Source: JAPOUP01 sp026708635 (GTDB lineage: Bacteria > Pseudomonadota > Alphaproteobacteria > Rhodobacterales > Rhodobacteraceae). Taken from it: DNA of 64,000 bases. Shown piece after piece: positions 46,296-55,232 of this stretch; the stretch's first letter is position 1, and every line of letters begins with the position of its first letter. The notes under the pieces are model-generated. The model searched no databases. It was not told where the DNA came from and worked only from the letters and a program-made list of their open reading frames with translations. Both the position numbers and the translations under genes were made by a program. The DNA lies in NCBI GenBank assembly GCA_965200115.1, contig OZ241336.1, positions 1,426,001-1,490,000 of the forward strand, given 5' to 3'.

Positions 46296-47177
46296 TTAGC
46301 CCGTAAAGCGCACTTGCGGCACGCCCGTTGCCCCAAGACCGGTGATAGCGAATAGGCTGCCCGCTTCGGGCTGCGCTCGGTTCGAGTCAAGTCCTTGGCT
46401 AAGCGAAGTAAAGTAAAGCGTGTCGAGTCCCACGCCACCGAACATGGGTTTGGTTGGTTTTTCCACTGGCAGGTCAACGGTGCGGTCCAGGCGGCCGTCC
46501 GGCGTGATGCGGTAGATCTGCCATCCCGAAATACCCGCCTGCCAGTAGCAACCGTCAGCATCTACCGTACCTCCATCCGGAAGCCCGGCAACCTGCCTTG
46601 TGTCAAAAAACACCCTCGGTTCCCCGGGTGTTCCGGAATCGGGGTCATAGTCTGTGGCCCAGATTGTTCGGACCTCCGGATTGCTGTCGGAAAAGTACAT
46701 CGTCTTGCCGTCAGGTGCGAACGCAAGTCCGTTGGTGGTGAAGATTCCGCCGCGCCAGCGGGTAACAGATAGATCCGGGTCAAGCCGGTAGAGACTTCCC
46801 CGCCGTTCGGGATCGCCACCGTCTTTCATGGTACCTGCCCAGAACCGACCCTGCATATCCGTGGCGCCGTCGTTGAAGCGGTTGTCCGGCAAACGAGCTT
46901 CAGGATCTGACAGAAACGCGCGCGCTCCGGTATCGGGGTCAAAAAAATGGAATCCCGACTTCGCCGCAACGACCAACCCACCGTCCTGGCGTCGTGCCAG
47001 ACACCCAACAGGCTCGCCAAAATCAAAGCTCTCGTTCCCTCCGGTTTCGGGATCAAAGCGGTGAATCAATCCGCCGGTGATATCAACCCACCAGAGACGT
47101 GCGTCCTCAACGTCCCAGACCGCCCCTTCGCCCAGTTGGCTACGTGTGGGCGCCACGCATTCGATATTAAAGCTCAT
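46296..47177 (-). CDS. SMP-30/gluconolactonase family lactonase
   Basis: 293 aa six-bladed beta-propeller. Metal and catalytic residues are in SQLGEGAVWD (Glu), NRFNDGATDMQGRFWAGTM (Asn), TNGLAFAPDGKTMYFSDSN (Asn and Asp) and GLPDGGTVDADGCYW (Asp). In this cluster it should hydrolyse the galactaro- or glucaro-lactone made by Udh. It starts 100 bp from the IS1595-type end at 47281. Confidence 0.92.
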   Translation of the reverse strand: MSFNIECVAPTRSQLGEGAVWDVEDARLWWVDITGGLIHRFDPETGGNESFDFGEPVGCLARRQDGGLVVAAKSGFHFFDPDTGARAFLSDPEARLPDNRFNDGATDMQGRFWAGTMKDGGDPERRGSLYRLDPDLSVTRWRGGIFTTNGLAFAPDGKTMYFSDSNPEVRTIWATDYDPDSGTPGEPRVFFDTRQVAGLPDGGTVDADGCYWQAGISGWQIYRITPDGRLDRTVDLPVEKPTKPMFGGVGLDTLYFTSLSQGLDSNRAQPEAGSLFAITGLGATGVPQVRFTG

Positions 47178-47270
47178 CTGTCTCCCCAGTATCAGGCGGG
47201 TCCTCTCGTGATCAGGGTGCCATCGAAAGGATTCGTCTCCCGTCGCCCAGCCCGCTCGCCGGTATCGATC

Positions 47271-47303
47271 CCCCTAAACAAGGAAATTATATACTTGCCT
47301 AAA
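47271..47303 (+). repeat. IS1595-type terminal inverted repeat with flanking 10-mer (left)
   Basis: CCCCTAAACA at 47271-47280 is followed by AGGAAATTATATACTTG and CCTAAA. The 17-mer matches, in inverted orientation and with two mismatches, the end beside the IS1595 transposase at 62555-62583. CCCCTAAACA recurs in direct orientation there. Confidence 0.6.
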
Positions 47304-47329
47304 TAGTCAGTCCCGCCTAACCGTACCGG

Positions 47330-48785
47330 ATGGCGAACGAATCACAAGCGAATTTCGCGAGCGGAACGGTCTGGACGGGCGATAACCTGCCGGTCCTGAG
47401 GGGCATGAACTCGGAGTGCGTGGATCTCATTTACCTGGACCTGCCGTTCAACTCCAACCGCAGCCACGAGGCCCCGATAGGGTCAAGGGCGGCGGGCGCG
47501 TCGTTCAAGAACATGTGGACGCTGGATGACGTGGACGTTCACGAGCACGGCGAGCTGGCGGATCGCAACCCGGCCGCCTATTCCGTGATAGAGGCGGCGC
47601 GCCAGGCGCACGGCAAGAGAATGATGTCGTACCTCATATTCATGGCCGTCCAGCTCATGGAGATGCGGCGGATACTGAAGCCAACCGGGTCGATCTACCT
47701 GCACTGCGACGATACGGCATCGCACTGGCTCCGGGTTTTGATGGACGGCCTTTTCGGCAAGGCCGCGTTCCGCAATTTCGTGGTCTGGAAACGCATCGGC
47801 AACCATAACGACGCGGGCCGGTTCGGCCGAACCGGAGACCACCTTCTATTTTATGGTTCCTAAATCTGGAGGGAGGGGGTGCGGGTACCTTTGTCGGACT
47901 CAAACGTCGCCAAGTATCGCCGGGAAGACCATTGTGGTTTATACCAAGATACGGATTTGACGGGATCAGGAACCGGAAAATCCTCTCAACCTTGGCGCGG
48001 ATGGAATCCAAGTGACATTGGAAGGCACTGGGGGTACCCAGGACCGGAAATTACGCGACTTGGATAGCCAGAAACCTCATACATGACTACCTGCAAGAGG
48101 AAAGCACATTAGCTCGCCTTGATATGCTTGATGCGGCTGATTTGATCGTTTTCACGGCAAACGGAACGCCACGACTGAAACGTTACCTCCACGCGTACCC
48201 CGGTCAGGTTCCGCCGGATATATCGACTGACATTCCGCCAGTGAACTCGCAAGCCAAGGAAGCAACGAAGTACCCAACCCAAAACCCCTTGCTTTGTTGG
48301 AGCGCATCATCAAGGCAAGCTCTGACAAAGACGACATAGTCCTGGATCCCTTCTGCGGTTGCGCGACGGCCTGCGTCGCGGCCGAACGGCTGGGCCGCCA
48401 GTGGGCGGGAATCGACCTGTCACCCCTTGCGGTCAAGCTGGTCAACGAGCGGATTGAGGCGGATCGGGCGGCGACCAAAGAGGCGGCCGTCATAGGCGGC
48501 AACCTATGGGGCGGCGTGACGGCGCTGGAGGCCCCTCCGGTGCGCAAGGACCTTAGAAAGCTGCCCCGATACTACCGGACGCACAGGCATCGCCTGTACG
48601 TCGAGCAGGAAGGCGTGCGCGCGGGTTGCGCGACGCACTTTCCGTTCCGGGTCATGGAGGTGGATCACATGCTGCCGCGCTCGCGTGGAGGAACCGATCA
48701 CCCCGACAATCTGCAACTGCTGTGCTCCGGTTGCAACAAGAGCAAGGGAGGGAAGACTATGGCCGAATGGAGGGCCAGTCAGTGA
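47330..48785 (+). pseudogene. DNA methyltransferase fused to HNH domain, broken
   Basis: Beta-class arrangement: motif IV as LIYLDLPFNSNR (DPPF-like, with Leu for Pro), GSIYLHCDDTASHWLRVLMD and VVWKR early, then the target region (QPWRGWNPSDIGRHWG, TPRLKRYLHAYPGQVPPD, NSQAKEATKYPTQNP), and the SAM motif VLDPFCGCATACVAAERLGR late. A C-terminal HNH nuclease-like domain follows (HFPFRVMEVDHMLPRSRGGT, then LLCSGCNKSK). A TAA interrupts the frame at 47861, a shift occurs near 48045 and another near 48280 (one A short). Adenine-N6 or cytosine-N4 specificity cannot be told. Confidence 0.82.
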
Positions 48786-48800
48786 GTGACGAAAGCCTAG

Positions 48801-49221
48801 GACCCTTTGACAGTCATGTTGCGATTCGTCGTGCTCCATGCCATGTCCTGCCCCAACGACCGCCGGAACGGCGGCACGAGAGGCAGCAGCGGCATGGGCG
48901 AGCGGAACGACGATGCGGACAGGACGGTGACGGCCGACGCCATGCGGGCGCGGACCGGGGACACGCTTCCGGCCAGGCGCACGACCTGAAGGGGATGCCG
49001 GGGCTTCCCGGCGGCCCCGCGTTCGGGGTGCCGGTCGGCGACGGGGCGTCCGGCGCGGACCGGCTCCCGGGGACCTGGCGGCGCCCCGTGGAGAACCTCT
49101 TCGTGAAGACCGGGGAGTTCCGGGCGATCGCCACGCGCTGCGACAGGACGGACGGGAGCTTCGCGGCCGGGATTCACCCCGTCGTCGGCGTGGTCGCCGC
49201 GACATGACCGTCAACAGGCCC
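48801..49221 (+). mobile_element. Internally deleted IS5-family derivative
   Basis: 421 bp bounded by imperfect 18-bp inverted repeats (GGACCCTTTGACAGTCAT left; complement of GGGCCTGTTGACGGTCAT right) with TA on both sides. It matches the ends of the element at 30454 but lacks most of the transposase: the frame jumps from ADAMRARTGDTLPA to the C-terminal SGADRLPG and FVKTGEFRAIATR. It is a MITE-like relic of the same family. Confidence 0.8.
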
Positions 49222-49574
49222 TAACATTAATTTTACAACAATTTGAACATAAAAAACTTCTTGCCGCATGCAGATCCTGCAATTTCCGGACAGGCGGTTG
49301 CGCAAGAGGGCGTGCTGTGCCGGCAACCTGCCCGGTCACTTTGCGCCTCTTGCACGCGCTGAACGTCACCACCCGCATCCAGGGTCGCCGCGTTCCGGGT
49401 TCGGGGCCTGTCTCCCCGGCCCGCGAGAGGCCGGACGGCCCGGCTTCGGGGTTTCCCGGGGCCGGCCGCTGCCAGACGCGCGGAGGCGCGACCCGCACGG
49501 GATCCGGCCCGGAGTCGAGCGCATGGCGGGCCGGCCGAACCTTCCCATGACCTCTGCCGGCAGGCCGGCCTTCG
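49222..49574. other. Gap after the IS5 derivative
   Basis: About 350 bp without a supported gene. A short + frame from 49268 starts like a peptide deformylase (MQILQFPDRRLRKRA) but has no further similarity, so it is at most a relic. Confidence 0.3.
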
Positions 49575-50261
49575 CTACAGCGCGGAGGACGCAGCCATCC
49601 CGACGAGGAACCCCTGCACCTCCAGGCGGGCCCCGTCCGGGTCTTCCGACTTGATCGATTCAGCGATCCTCGACAGCCTGTCGTGGAAGTGCTTGCGCAC
49701 CAGGTTGGCAACCGGAGCCTTTTCCGTGCCGCCGTCGAACTTGTTGGCGCGGCGGGTGGCCACGATCTGGTCGAAGGTCCAGCACAGAAAGCCGTTTCCG
49801 GACTCGACGTAGTAAAGCCTGGCGAAGCCGTAGATCTCCTCCTTGAACTCAAGCCATGTCGAGGCATTGAGAACGCGTTCCAGCGAGGCATCCAGTTCCG
49901 CGATGAACTCCCTCGTCGGAGCCTCGGCCGCGCGCGCCGCCACCGGAGGCTCGATCATCAGCCTCGCCTCCAGCGTCTCGTGAAAGCCGTGGGACCGCTC
50001 TGGAGACATTGCGACGGAAGCCTCCGCCATCTCGATGATTTGCGGCGCGCGCATCGACAGGTAGGTGCCGCTGCCGATCTTGCGTTCGACCAGCCCTTCC
50101 TGCTGCAGCATCAGCAAGGCGTCGCGGACCTGAGCGCGAGAGGCCTCCTTCATCTCGGCGAGCTTGCGTTCGTTCGGAATCCTCTGGCCCGGCGCGATCT
50201 CGCCTGACCGGAGCAGGTTCCGGATTTCCTGGTATACGCGATCCGTCGTGCCGTTCGGCAT
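49575..50261 (-). CDS. GntR-family regulator, FadR subfamily
   Basis: 228 aa. The N-terminal winged helix (RVYQEIRNLLRSGEIAPGQR, then ERKLAEMKEASRAQVRDALL and GLVERKIGSGTYLS) is followed by an all-helical FCD ligand domain with acidic and His residues (NLVRKHFHDRLSRI). It is divergent from the ABC operon, and palindromes of FadR-box type lie in the shared promoter region. It is probably the local repressor, released by the imported compound or an intermediate. The ATG at 50261 gives a normal length; the frame stays open to 50453. Confidence 0.9.
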   Translation of the reverse strand: MPNGTTDRVYQEIRNLLRSGEIAPGQRIPNERKLAEMKEASRAQVRDALLMLQQEGLVERKIGSGTYLSMRAPQIIEMAEASVAMSPERSHGFHETLEARLMIEPPVAARAAEAPTREFIAELDASLERVLNASTWLEFKEEIYGFARLYYVESGNGFLCWTFDQIVATRRANKFDGGTEKAPVANLVRKHFHDRLSRIAESIKSEDPDGARLEVQGFLVGMAASSAL

Positions 50262-50282
50262 GGCCGGCCGTCCATGTCTGAA

Positions 50283-50294
50283 TTGGTTGGCCAA
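50283..50294. promoter_or_regulatory. Putative FadR-type operator 1
   Basis: TTGGTTGGCCAA, an imperfect palindrome 21 bp upstream of the regulator start. FadR-subfamily regulators bind GT-N(2-3)-AC-type palindromes. Confidence 0.45.
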
Positions 50295-50431
50295 TCGCAC
50301 GCATGAGCCGGATTTCCAATGCACGAAAATGCCTGACCGGCCTGAGATCACGTGAATGTCATGCCGCCGTGAGTCGGAAAATGGTAAGGTAATCGTCAAA
50401 ATGGTTGATCTTTTTCCGGAATCAGGAGATT

Positions 50432-50443
50432 TTGGTTGACCAA
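50432..50443. promoter_or_regulatory. Putative FadR-type operator 2
   Basis: TTGGTTGACCAA, a palindrome (TTGGT-TG-ACCAA) 39 bp upstream of the receptor gene start. It shares the core of operator 1. Two such sites in a 220-bp divergent promoter region support control by the adjacent regulator. Confidence 0.55.
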
Positions 50444-50482
50444 TGGTCGCCAAGCGGCCGTCGATACCTACAGGAGGAAAAG

Positions 50483-51850
50483 ATGAACATTCAGCGGCGC
50501 AAGGCGCTCTTCCGCGAAACGATGCTCGTCGCGACGGCGGCGATGGCGCTTGGCATGACGGCGTCAGCAGCTCTTGCCGACTTCGCCTGGGATCGGTTCT
50601 CGGGCGAATCGATCACCGTGATGATGCCCGAACACCCGGTCACCGACGGCGTGCGCTCGGTGCTTGACCGGTTTGAGGGCGACACCGGAATCGACGTGAA
50701 CCTGCTGACCATGGCGGAGGACCTCTATTTCGACCGGATGGAGGTCGCGCTGCGTGGCTCCGGCGGCAATTCCCAGATGGACGTGTATTTCCTGCCGATG
50801 GACTCGACGGCGTACACGCAGCATGCAAACGGCCTTGTTCACTCGCTCCAGGAATTCATTGACAGCCCCGACCTGACAGCCGCGGACTATAACCTCGACG
50901 ACATTCCGTCCGGATTCCTCGATTCGACCAAGTATTTCGTGGACGGAAGCTGGCAGTATCACGGCATTCCGGCATCGTTCGAGACCTACATCCTCTTCGC
51001 GAACATGGATCACGTCAACCGGTATCTCGACGGCAGGATGCCGACGACGATGGAAGAGCTCCTCGGCGCGGCGCGAGAGGTCAAGGAAGAGAGCGGCGGC
51101 GCGGTGGCCGGCGCCGTGCTGCGCGGCATCCGTTCCGACACGCTGATCGACACCATCACCGGGTTCGTGAACAACTCCGTCGGGTCCGCTGACCGTTCGG
51201 CGCCTTACAACGTGTGGTTCTCGGGCGACTGGAAGAGACCGAAGCTGGACGACCAGGACGTAGTGCGCGGCCTGTCCAACTATGCCGAACTGATGAAGGC
51301 CGGGCCGGTCAACATCCAAGCGATGGACTGGCCGGATGCGTCCCAGTTCTTCATGGCGGGCGGGGCGGCGTTCTTCATCGACGCCAGCCTCTTCGCGCCG
51401 GGTTTCGAAAATGCCGAGGAAAGCCCGATCGCGGGCAGGATCGGCTATTCGGTCATCCCGGTCGACAACGGCGACGGCGTGCCCTACACCGCGCACTGGC
51501 AGTGGGGCTTCGGCATCCCGCAGAACGCCGCCAACGCCGAGGCGGGGTGGCTGTTCATCCAGTACATGTCGAACGCAAGCAACGCGACCGCGATCGGCAA
51601 GCTTCATGGAGGCGCCCCGCGGCTGTCCACTTGGGCCGATCCCGACTACGCGTCGAGCTTTCCGCAGGCATACGTGGATGCAGTCGCGGCGGCGATGCCG
51701 AATTCGCAAAGCTCGGTCGTCCAGCGCGCCGGCTGGAGCGAGTTTGCGCTGCGCATCGTCGATGTCATTCAGGACATCTATGGCGGGGCAGAACCCGCAG
51801 AGGCGGGAGCCGCGGCGCAGGCGGACTTCCTGACCATGATCGCCAACTGA
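50483..51850 (+). CDS. ABC sugar-type substrate-binding protein
   Basis: 455 aa. A signal peptide (TAAMALGMTASAALA-DFAW) precedes a family 1 extracellular solute-binding protein: DGVRSVLDRFEGDTGIDVNL, MDVYFLPMD, HGIPASFETYILFANMDHVN, FMAGGAAFFIDASL and WQWGFGIPQNAANAEAGWLF. CAGGAGGAAAAG precedes the ATG at 50483. It is the first gene of a long operon. Ligand unknown; the fold class suggests an oligosaccharide, polyol or sugar derivative. Confidence 0.92.
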   Translation: MNIQRRKALFRETMLVATAAMALGMTASAALADFAWDRFSGESITVMMPEHPVTDGVRSVLDRFEGDTGIDVNLLTMAEDLYFDRMEVALRGSGGNSQMDVYFLPMDSTAYTQHANGLVHSLQEFIDSPDLTAADYNLDDIPSGFLDSTKYFVDGSWQYHGIPASFETYILFANMDHVNRYLDGRMPTTMEELLGAAREVKEESGGAVAGAVLRGIRSDTLIDTITGFVNNSVGSADRSAPYNVWFSGDWKRPKLDDQDVVRGLSNYAELMKAGPVNIQAMDWPDASQFFMAGGAAFFIDASLFAPGFENAEESPIAGRIGYSVIPVDNGDGVPYTAHWQWGFGIPQNAANAEAGWLFIQYMSNASNATAIGKLHGGAPRLSTWADPDYASSFPQAYVDAVAAAMPNSQSSVVQRAGWSEFALRIVDVIQDIYGGAEPAEAGAAAQADFLTMIAN

Positions 51851-51857
51851 TCCGCCC

Positions 51858-51894
51858 CCGTTCCGGGCCGCAGCGGCGCTGCGGCCCGGAACGG
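51858..51894 (+). promoter_or_regulatory. 17-bp perfect intercistronic hairpin
   Basis: CCGTTCCGGGCCGCAGC pairs perfectly with GCTGCGGCCCGGAACGG across a GGC loop, 8 nt after the receptor stop, without a T-run. As after malE-like genes, it should protect receptor mRNA and lower expression of the permeases. Confidence 0.7.
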
Positions 51895-51937
51895 TTTCCG
51901 TCTCCATGATCCCTGACCTTTCGTCGCGGAAGCCAGA

Positions 51938-52819
51938 ATGACGCCTGCAGCCATGAGATCCGGCGACGGTTCGGCCTTCTGGTTCGTTCTTCCCTGCCTT
52001 GCCGCGCTGGCGTTCACCTCGCTCTACCCGGTCGGCTTCGGCCTTGCCGTGTCGCTCACGAACTGGAACTGGGGCAGCCAGTTCGACTACTTGGGCATGG
52101 CAAACTACGCGGCTCTGGTCACGGATCCCGAATTTTGGACCGTGATGCGCAACACCGTGGTCTTCGCGGCCGCCGCCACCTGCATCGAGGTCGCACTTGG
52201 CCTCTATCTCGCGGTGCAAGTGGACAAGCTCCCCATCCGCACCGATCTCGTTCGCGCCCTGATCATGCTGCCGCTCATGGTTTCCGGCATCGTGGTCGCG
52301 CTGATGTCGAAGGTCATGTTCGACCCGTTCCTTGGCATCGTGAACCACCTTCTAGCCGCGCTTGGTCTCAGCCCGTCCGCATTCTATGGGGCGGCCGCGA
52401 CCGCGATGCCGTCCATCGTCGCCGTCGACGTCTGGTGGCAGACGGCCTTTGTCTTCATCATCATGCTGGCGGGCTTGCGTGGCCTGCCGCAGGATCCGGT
52501 CGATGCCGCCCGCGTCGAGGGCGCGAGCGACTTCACGGTTTTCTGGCGCATCAAGCTCCCGATTCTGCGCTCGCTACTCATAACCGTCGTGATCATACGC
52601 GCCATCGACACGCTCAAGGTCTTCGACATCGTCTTCGGCACCACCGGCGGAGGCCCGGGGCTGGCCACTGAAGTCGTGCAGACATTCGTATATCGCACCG
52701 CGTACAGCTACCAGCAGATCGGCAAGGCGATGGCCACCATTGTGCTGTTCTCGCTTTTCATCCTTGTCGTCGCTCTCGCGCTGCAGATGCTCCAGCGCCG
52801 CGGAGAGGCAGGGCGATGA
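51938..52819 (+). CDS. ABC sugar transporter permease, MalF/UgpA type
   Basis: 293 aa with six membrane helices. The cytoplasmic EAA loop is VDAARVEGASDFTVFWRIKL, which contacts the ATPase. It heads the permease pair; the next gene starts inside its stop codon (ATGA). Confidence 0.93.
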   Translation: MTPAAMRSGDGSAFWFVLPCLAALAFTSLYPVGFGLAVSLTNWNWGSQFDYLGMANYAALVTDPEFWTVMRNTVVFAAAATCIEVALGLYLAVQVDKLPIRTDLVRALIMLPLMVSGIVVALMSKVMFDPFLGIVNHLLAALGLSPSAFYGAAATAMPSIVAVDVWWQTAFVFIIMLAGLRGLPQDPVDAARVEGASDFTVFWRIKLPILRSLLITVVIIRAIDTLKVFDIVFGTTGGGPGLATEVVQTFVYRTAYSYQQIGKAMATIVLFSLFILVVALALQMLQRRGEAGR

Positions 52820-53673
52820 GGGACAGTCACGCGATTCCCCGCATCGGCCGGACCGGCGCGCGCCTTTCGCTCGGATGGGCCTACGCCTTCAGCGGCGCGA
52901 TGGTGCTTTTCAGCCTGTTCCCGGTCTACTGGGTGCTTGCCACCTCGCTCAAGACCAAGCGCGACGGACTTGCCAGCCCGCCGCTCTGGCTCTTCGAGCC
53001 GACGGCGGCGAACTACCTGAAGCTCTGGACGCACGACACCTTTAAGTACACCTTCCTGAACTCGGTCCTGGTCACGGTGATCGGCGTCATGCTGTCTCTC
53101 GCGATCGCCGTCCCCGCCGCCTATGCCGTCACACGCATGAAGGTGCGGGGCCGTGACATCGTCGGCGTATGGCTTATCCTCGCCTACATGCTGCCCGAGT
53201 TCCTGTTCGTTCTGCCGATGTTCTCGCTATACCAGTGGACAGGACTCTACGACACCCATGCAGGCCTCGCGCTCATGTACCAGGTCCATGCGCTTCCGCT
53301 GTCAATCTGGCTCCTCAGCTCCTTCTTCCGGGAGATCGATCCGGCAATCGACGAGGCGGCACGGATGGAGGGCGCCTCGCACTGGCAGATCCTCACACGG
53401 ATCTACGTCCCCTGCACGATGCCCGGCATGGTCGCGACCGCCATCCTCAACGCGATCTGGATCTGGAACGAGCTCGCCATCGCGCTCGGCCTGACCTTCT
53501 CCAAGGCGCAGACGGTAACGCTGGGCGTCACCGGCTTCAGGGGCTACGCCGCGCTTGACTGGGGCGCGATGACAGCCGCTTCCATCATTGCCATCATTCC
53601 GGTGCTGCTGTTCGCCGTCATCGCGCAGAGGCACATCGTCAAGGGCCTTACCCTCGGCGCGGTGAAGGGCTAG
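52816..53673 (+). CDS. ABC sugar transporter permease, MalG/UgpE type
   Basis: 285 aa, six membrane helices, EAA loop IDEAARMEGASHWQILTRIY. It overlaps the MalF-type gene by 4 bp and ends 3 bp before the alcohol dehydrogenase gene. Confidence 0.93.
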   Translation: MRDSHAIPRIGRTGARLSLGWAYAFSGAMVLFSLFPVYWVLATSLKTKRDGLASPPLWLFEPTAANYLKLWTHDTFKYTFLNSVLVTVIGVMLSLAIAVPAAYAVTRMKVRGRDIVGVWLILAYMLPEFLFVLPMFSLYQWTGLYDTHAGLALMYQVHALPLSIWLLSSFFREIDPAIDEAARMEGASHWQILTRIYVPCTMPGMVATAILNAIWIWNELAIALGLTFSKAQTVTLGVTGFRGYAALDWGAMTAASIIAIIPVLLFAVIAQRHIVKGLTLGAVKG

Positions 53674-53676
53674 CCG

Positions 53677-54720
53677 ATGCCGCTGAAGGAAGCCGACATC
53701 GCGCAGTTCACCACGGTATTCGGCCGGAACCTGCTGGCCGAGGCGCCGAATTTCGTGCGCCAGAAGATGCTTGTGGTCACGATGGAGGATCTCTGGCCGC
53801 TCTTCCGCGACGCACTGCCGCAGGTCGCCGAACCCTACTTCGTGCGCTCGATGGAGCGGAACGCGCTCGAGGCCGACCTTGTCCCGCTCGCGGACTCCGC
53901 CTCGGTCGTCGGGCTCGGCGGCGGGCAGGCCATCGACGCCGCAAAGTACTTCGCGTGGCGTCTCAACCTGCCGCTCTTCCAGTTCCCGACGTCGCTTTCG
54001 GTCGACGCGGCCTTCGGTCAGCGGTCGGCAGTGCGCGAGAACAGCGTCGTCAGGTACGTGGGCTGGGCCGTGCCGGAAACCGTCTATGTCGATTTCGACA
54101 TCATCGAGGCCGCGCCGCGCGCGCTGAACATCGGCGGCGTGGGCGACGTGCTATGCTTCATCACCGCGGTGATGGACTGGCGCCATGCCGAAGCGCGCGG
54201 TGCCTGCGAGGCGCGCTGGCCCTACGACCCCGGTCTCGCGCGGATCTCGCTGTCGAAGGCCGAGGCGGTGCTGGGAGAGCTCGACGAGATCAAGGCGCTG
54301 AGCCAGCGCGGGATCGAACTGCTGGTCGACGCACTGAGATGGGGCGGTGCGTCGTTTCATGGGGCTGGCTGGAACCCACGTCACGTCGAGGGGGTCGAGC
54401 ACTTCATTTTCTACGCCCTCGAAGCCGGCACCGGAAGGAGGTTCATCCATGGGCAGGCGGTGTGCCTCGGCCTGATCCTCGGCGCGATGATGCATGGCAA
54501 GCGCGTCGAGGAGCTTCTCGCGGCCGTCACCCATCTGGGCGTTGACATCCGCCCTTCCGCGATGGGCGTGACCTGGCAGGACGTGTTCGCTGCCATGCAG
54601 GGCCTGAGAGACTTCGTCGGTCATCAAGGTCTGGCGTACGGCATTGCAAATGACTTCGACGTGACGGAAGCCTTTCTGGGCAGCGCGAAGAGAAGGATCG
54701 AGGGGGCGTTTGCGTCATGA
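53677..54720 (+). CDS. Iron-containing alcohol dehydrogenase family protein, paralogue 1
   Basis: 347 aa. The NAD-binding segment is VVGLGGGQAIDAAKYFAW, a conserved loop is FPTSLSVDAAFGQRS, and metal ligands are expected in NIGGVGDVL (Asp), HVEGVEHFIFYALE and RFIHGQAVCLG (His). It belongs to the glycerol dehydrogenase/Fe-ADH superfamily, acting on a polyol or aldehyde. It is about half identical in conserved blocks to the protein at 59097. Tight spacing and a 4-bp overlap with the RidA gene place it in the ABC operon. Confidence 0.85.
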   Translation: MPLKEADIAQFTTVFGRNLLAEAPNFVRQKMLVVTMEDLWPLFRDALPQVAEPYFVRSMERNALEADLVPLADSASVVGLGGGQAIDAAKYFAWRLNLPLFQFPTSLSVDAAFGQRSAVRENSVVRYVGWAVPETVYVDFDIIEAAPRALNIGGVGDVLCFITAVMDWRHAEARGACEARWPYDPGLARISLSKAEAVLGELDEIKALSQRGIELLVDALRWGGASFHGAGWNPRHVEGVEHFIFYALEAGTGRRFIHGQAVCLGLILGAMMHGKRVEELLAAVTHLGVDIRPSAMGVTWQDVFAAMQGLRDFVGHQGLAYGIANDFDVTEAFLGSAKRRIEGAFAS

Positions 54721-55232
54721 CTGCCAATCCGGGCGCGCCTGTCGATTCGGATGGAATGCCCGAGATGCGGCTTGCGCGCATGGGACTGGCCCTGCCCCGG
54801 GTTCCGACGCCCGTCGGAAACTTCGACCTCGGCTCGATAGACGGAACGACGCTCTACCTGTCGGGCCAGGGCCCGGTTCTGGAGAATGGCGCGCTGGCGA
54901 CCGGCAAGGTGGGAGAGGAGGTGGACATCAGGGAAGCGAACCATCACGCGCGCCGCGCCGGACTCGTGCTGATCGCCGCAATGCGCGAGATGCTCGGGTC
55001 GCTCGACCATGTCGTCCAGGTCAGGCGGGTTTTCGGCATGGTGAATGCGGCGCCGGAGTTCGAGGATCACCCGGCGGTCCTGAACGGATGCTCGGACCTG
55101 TTCTGCAGCGTGTTCGGATCGCGCGGGCGCCACGCGCGCACGGCGGTCGGCATGAGCTCGCTGCCCGGAAACATCACCGTCGAGGTCGAGGCCGTTGTCT
55201 CCATCCAGCCGGACTGGAGCCCCGACCCGTGA
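54717..55232 (+). CDS. RidA (YjgF/UK114) family protein
   Basis: 171 aa. GTTLYLSGQGPVLENG, then VDIREANHHARRAGLVLIAA, VVQVRRVFGMVNAAPEF and the C-terminal GNITVEVEAVVSI fit the RidA family. RidA proteins hydrolyse reactive enamines and imines released by PLP enzymes, and a PLP enzyme is encoded two genes on. The usual catalytic Arg before the C-terminal strands appears as RHARTAVGMSSLP. Start and stop overlap both neighbours (ATGA and GTGA). Confidence 0.88.
   Translation: MTANPGAPVDSDGMPEMRLARMGLALPRVPTPVGNFDLGSIDGTTLYLSGQGPVLENGALATGKVGEEVDIREANHHARRAGLVLIAAMREMLGSLDHVVQVRRVFGMVNAAPEFEDHPAVLNGCSDLFCSVFGSRGRHARTAVGMSSLPGNITVEVEAVVSIQPDWSPDP

Noticed and set aside
49268..49312. Start resembling peptide deformylase (MQILQFPDRRLRKRA)
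   Set aside because: Similarity ends after 15 residues and no later deformylase motif is in any frame.
50564..52348. Minus-strand frame of 594 codons opposite the ABC receptor and permease genes
   Set aside because: His/Arg-rich antisense of well-supported transporter genes.
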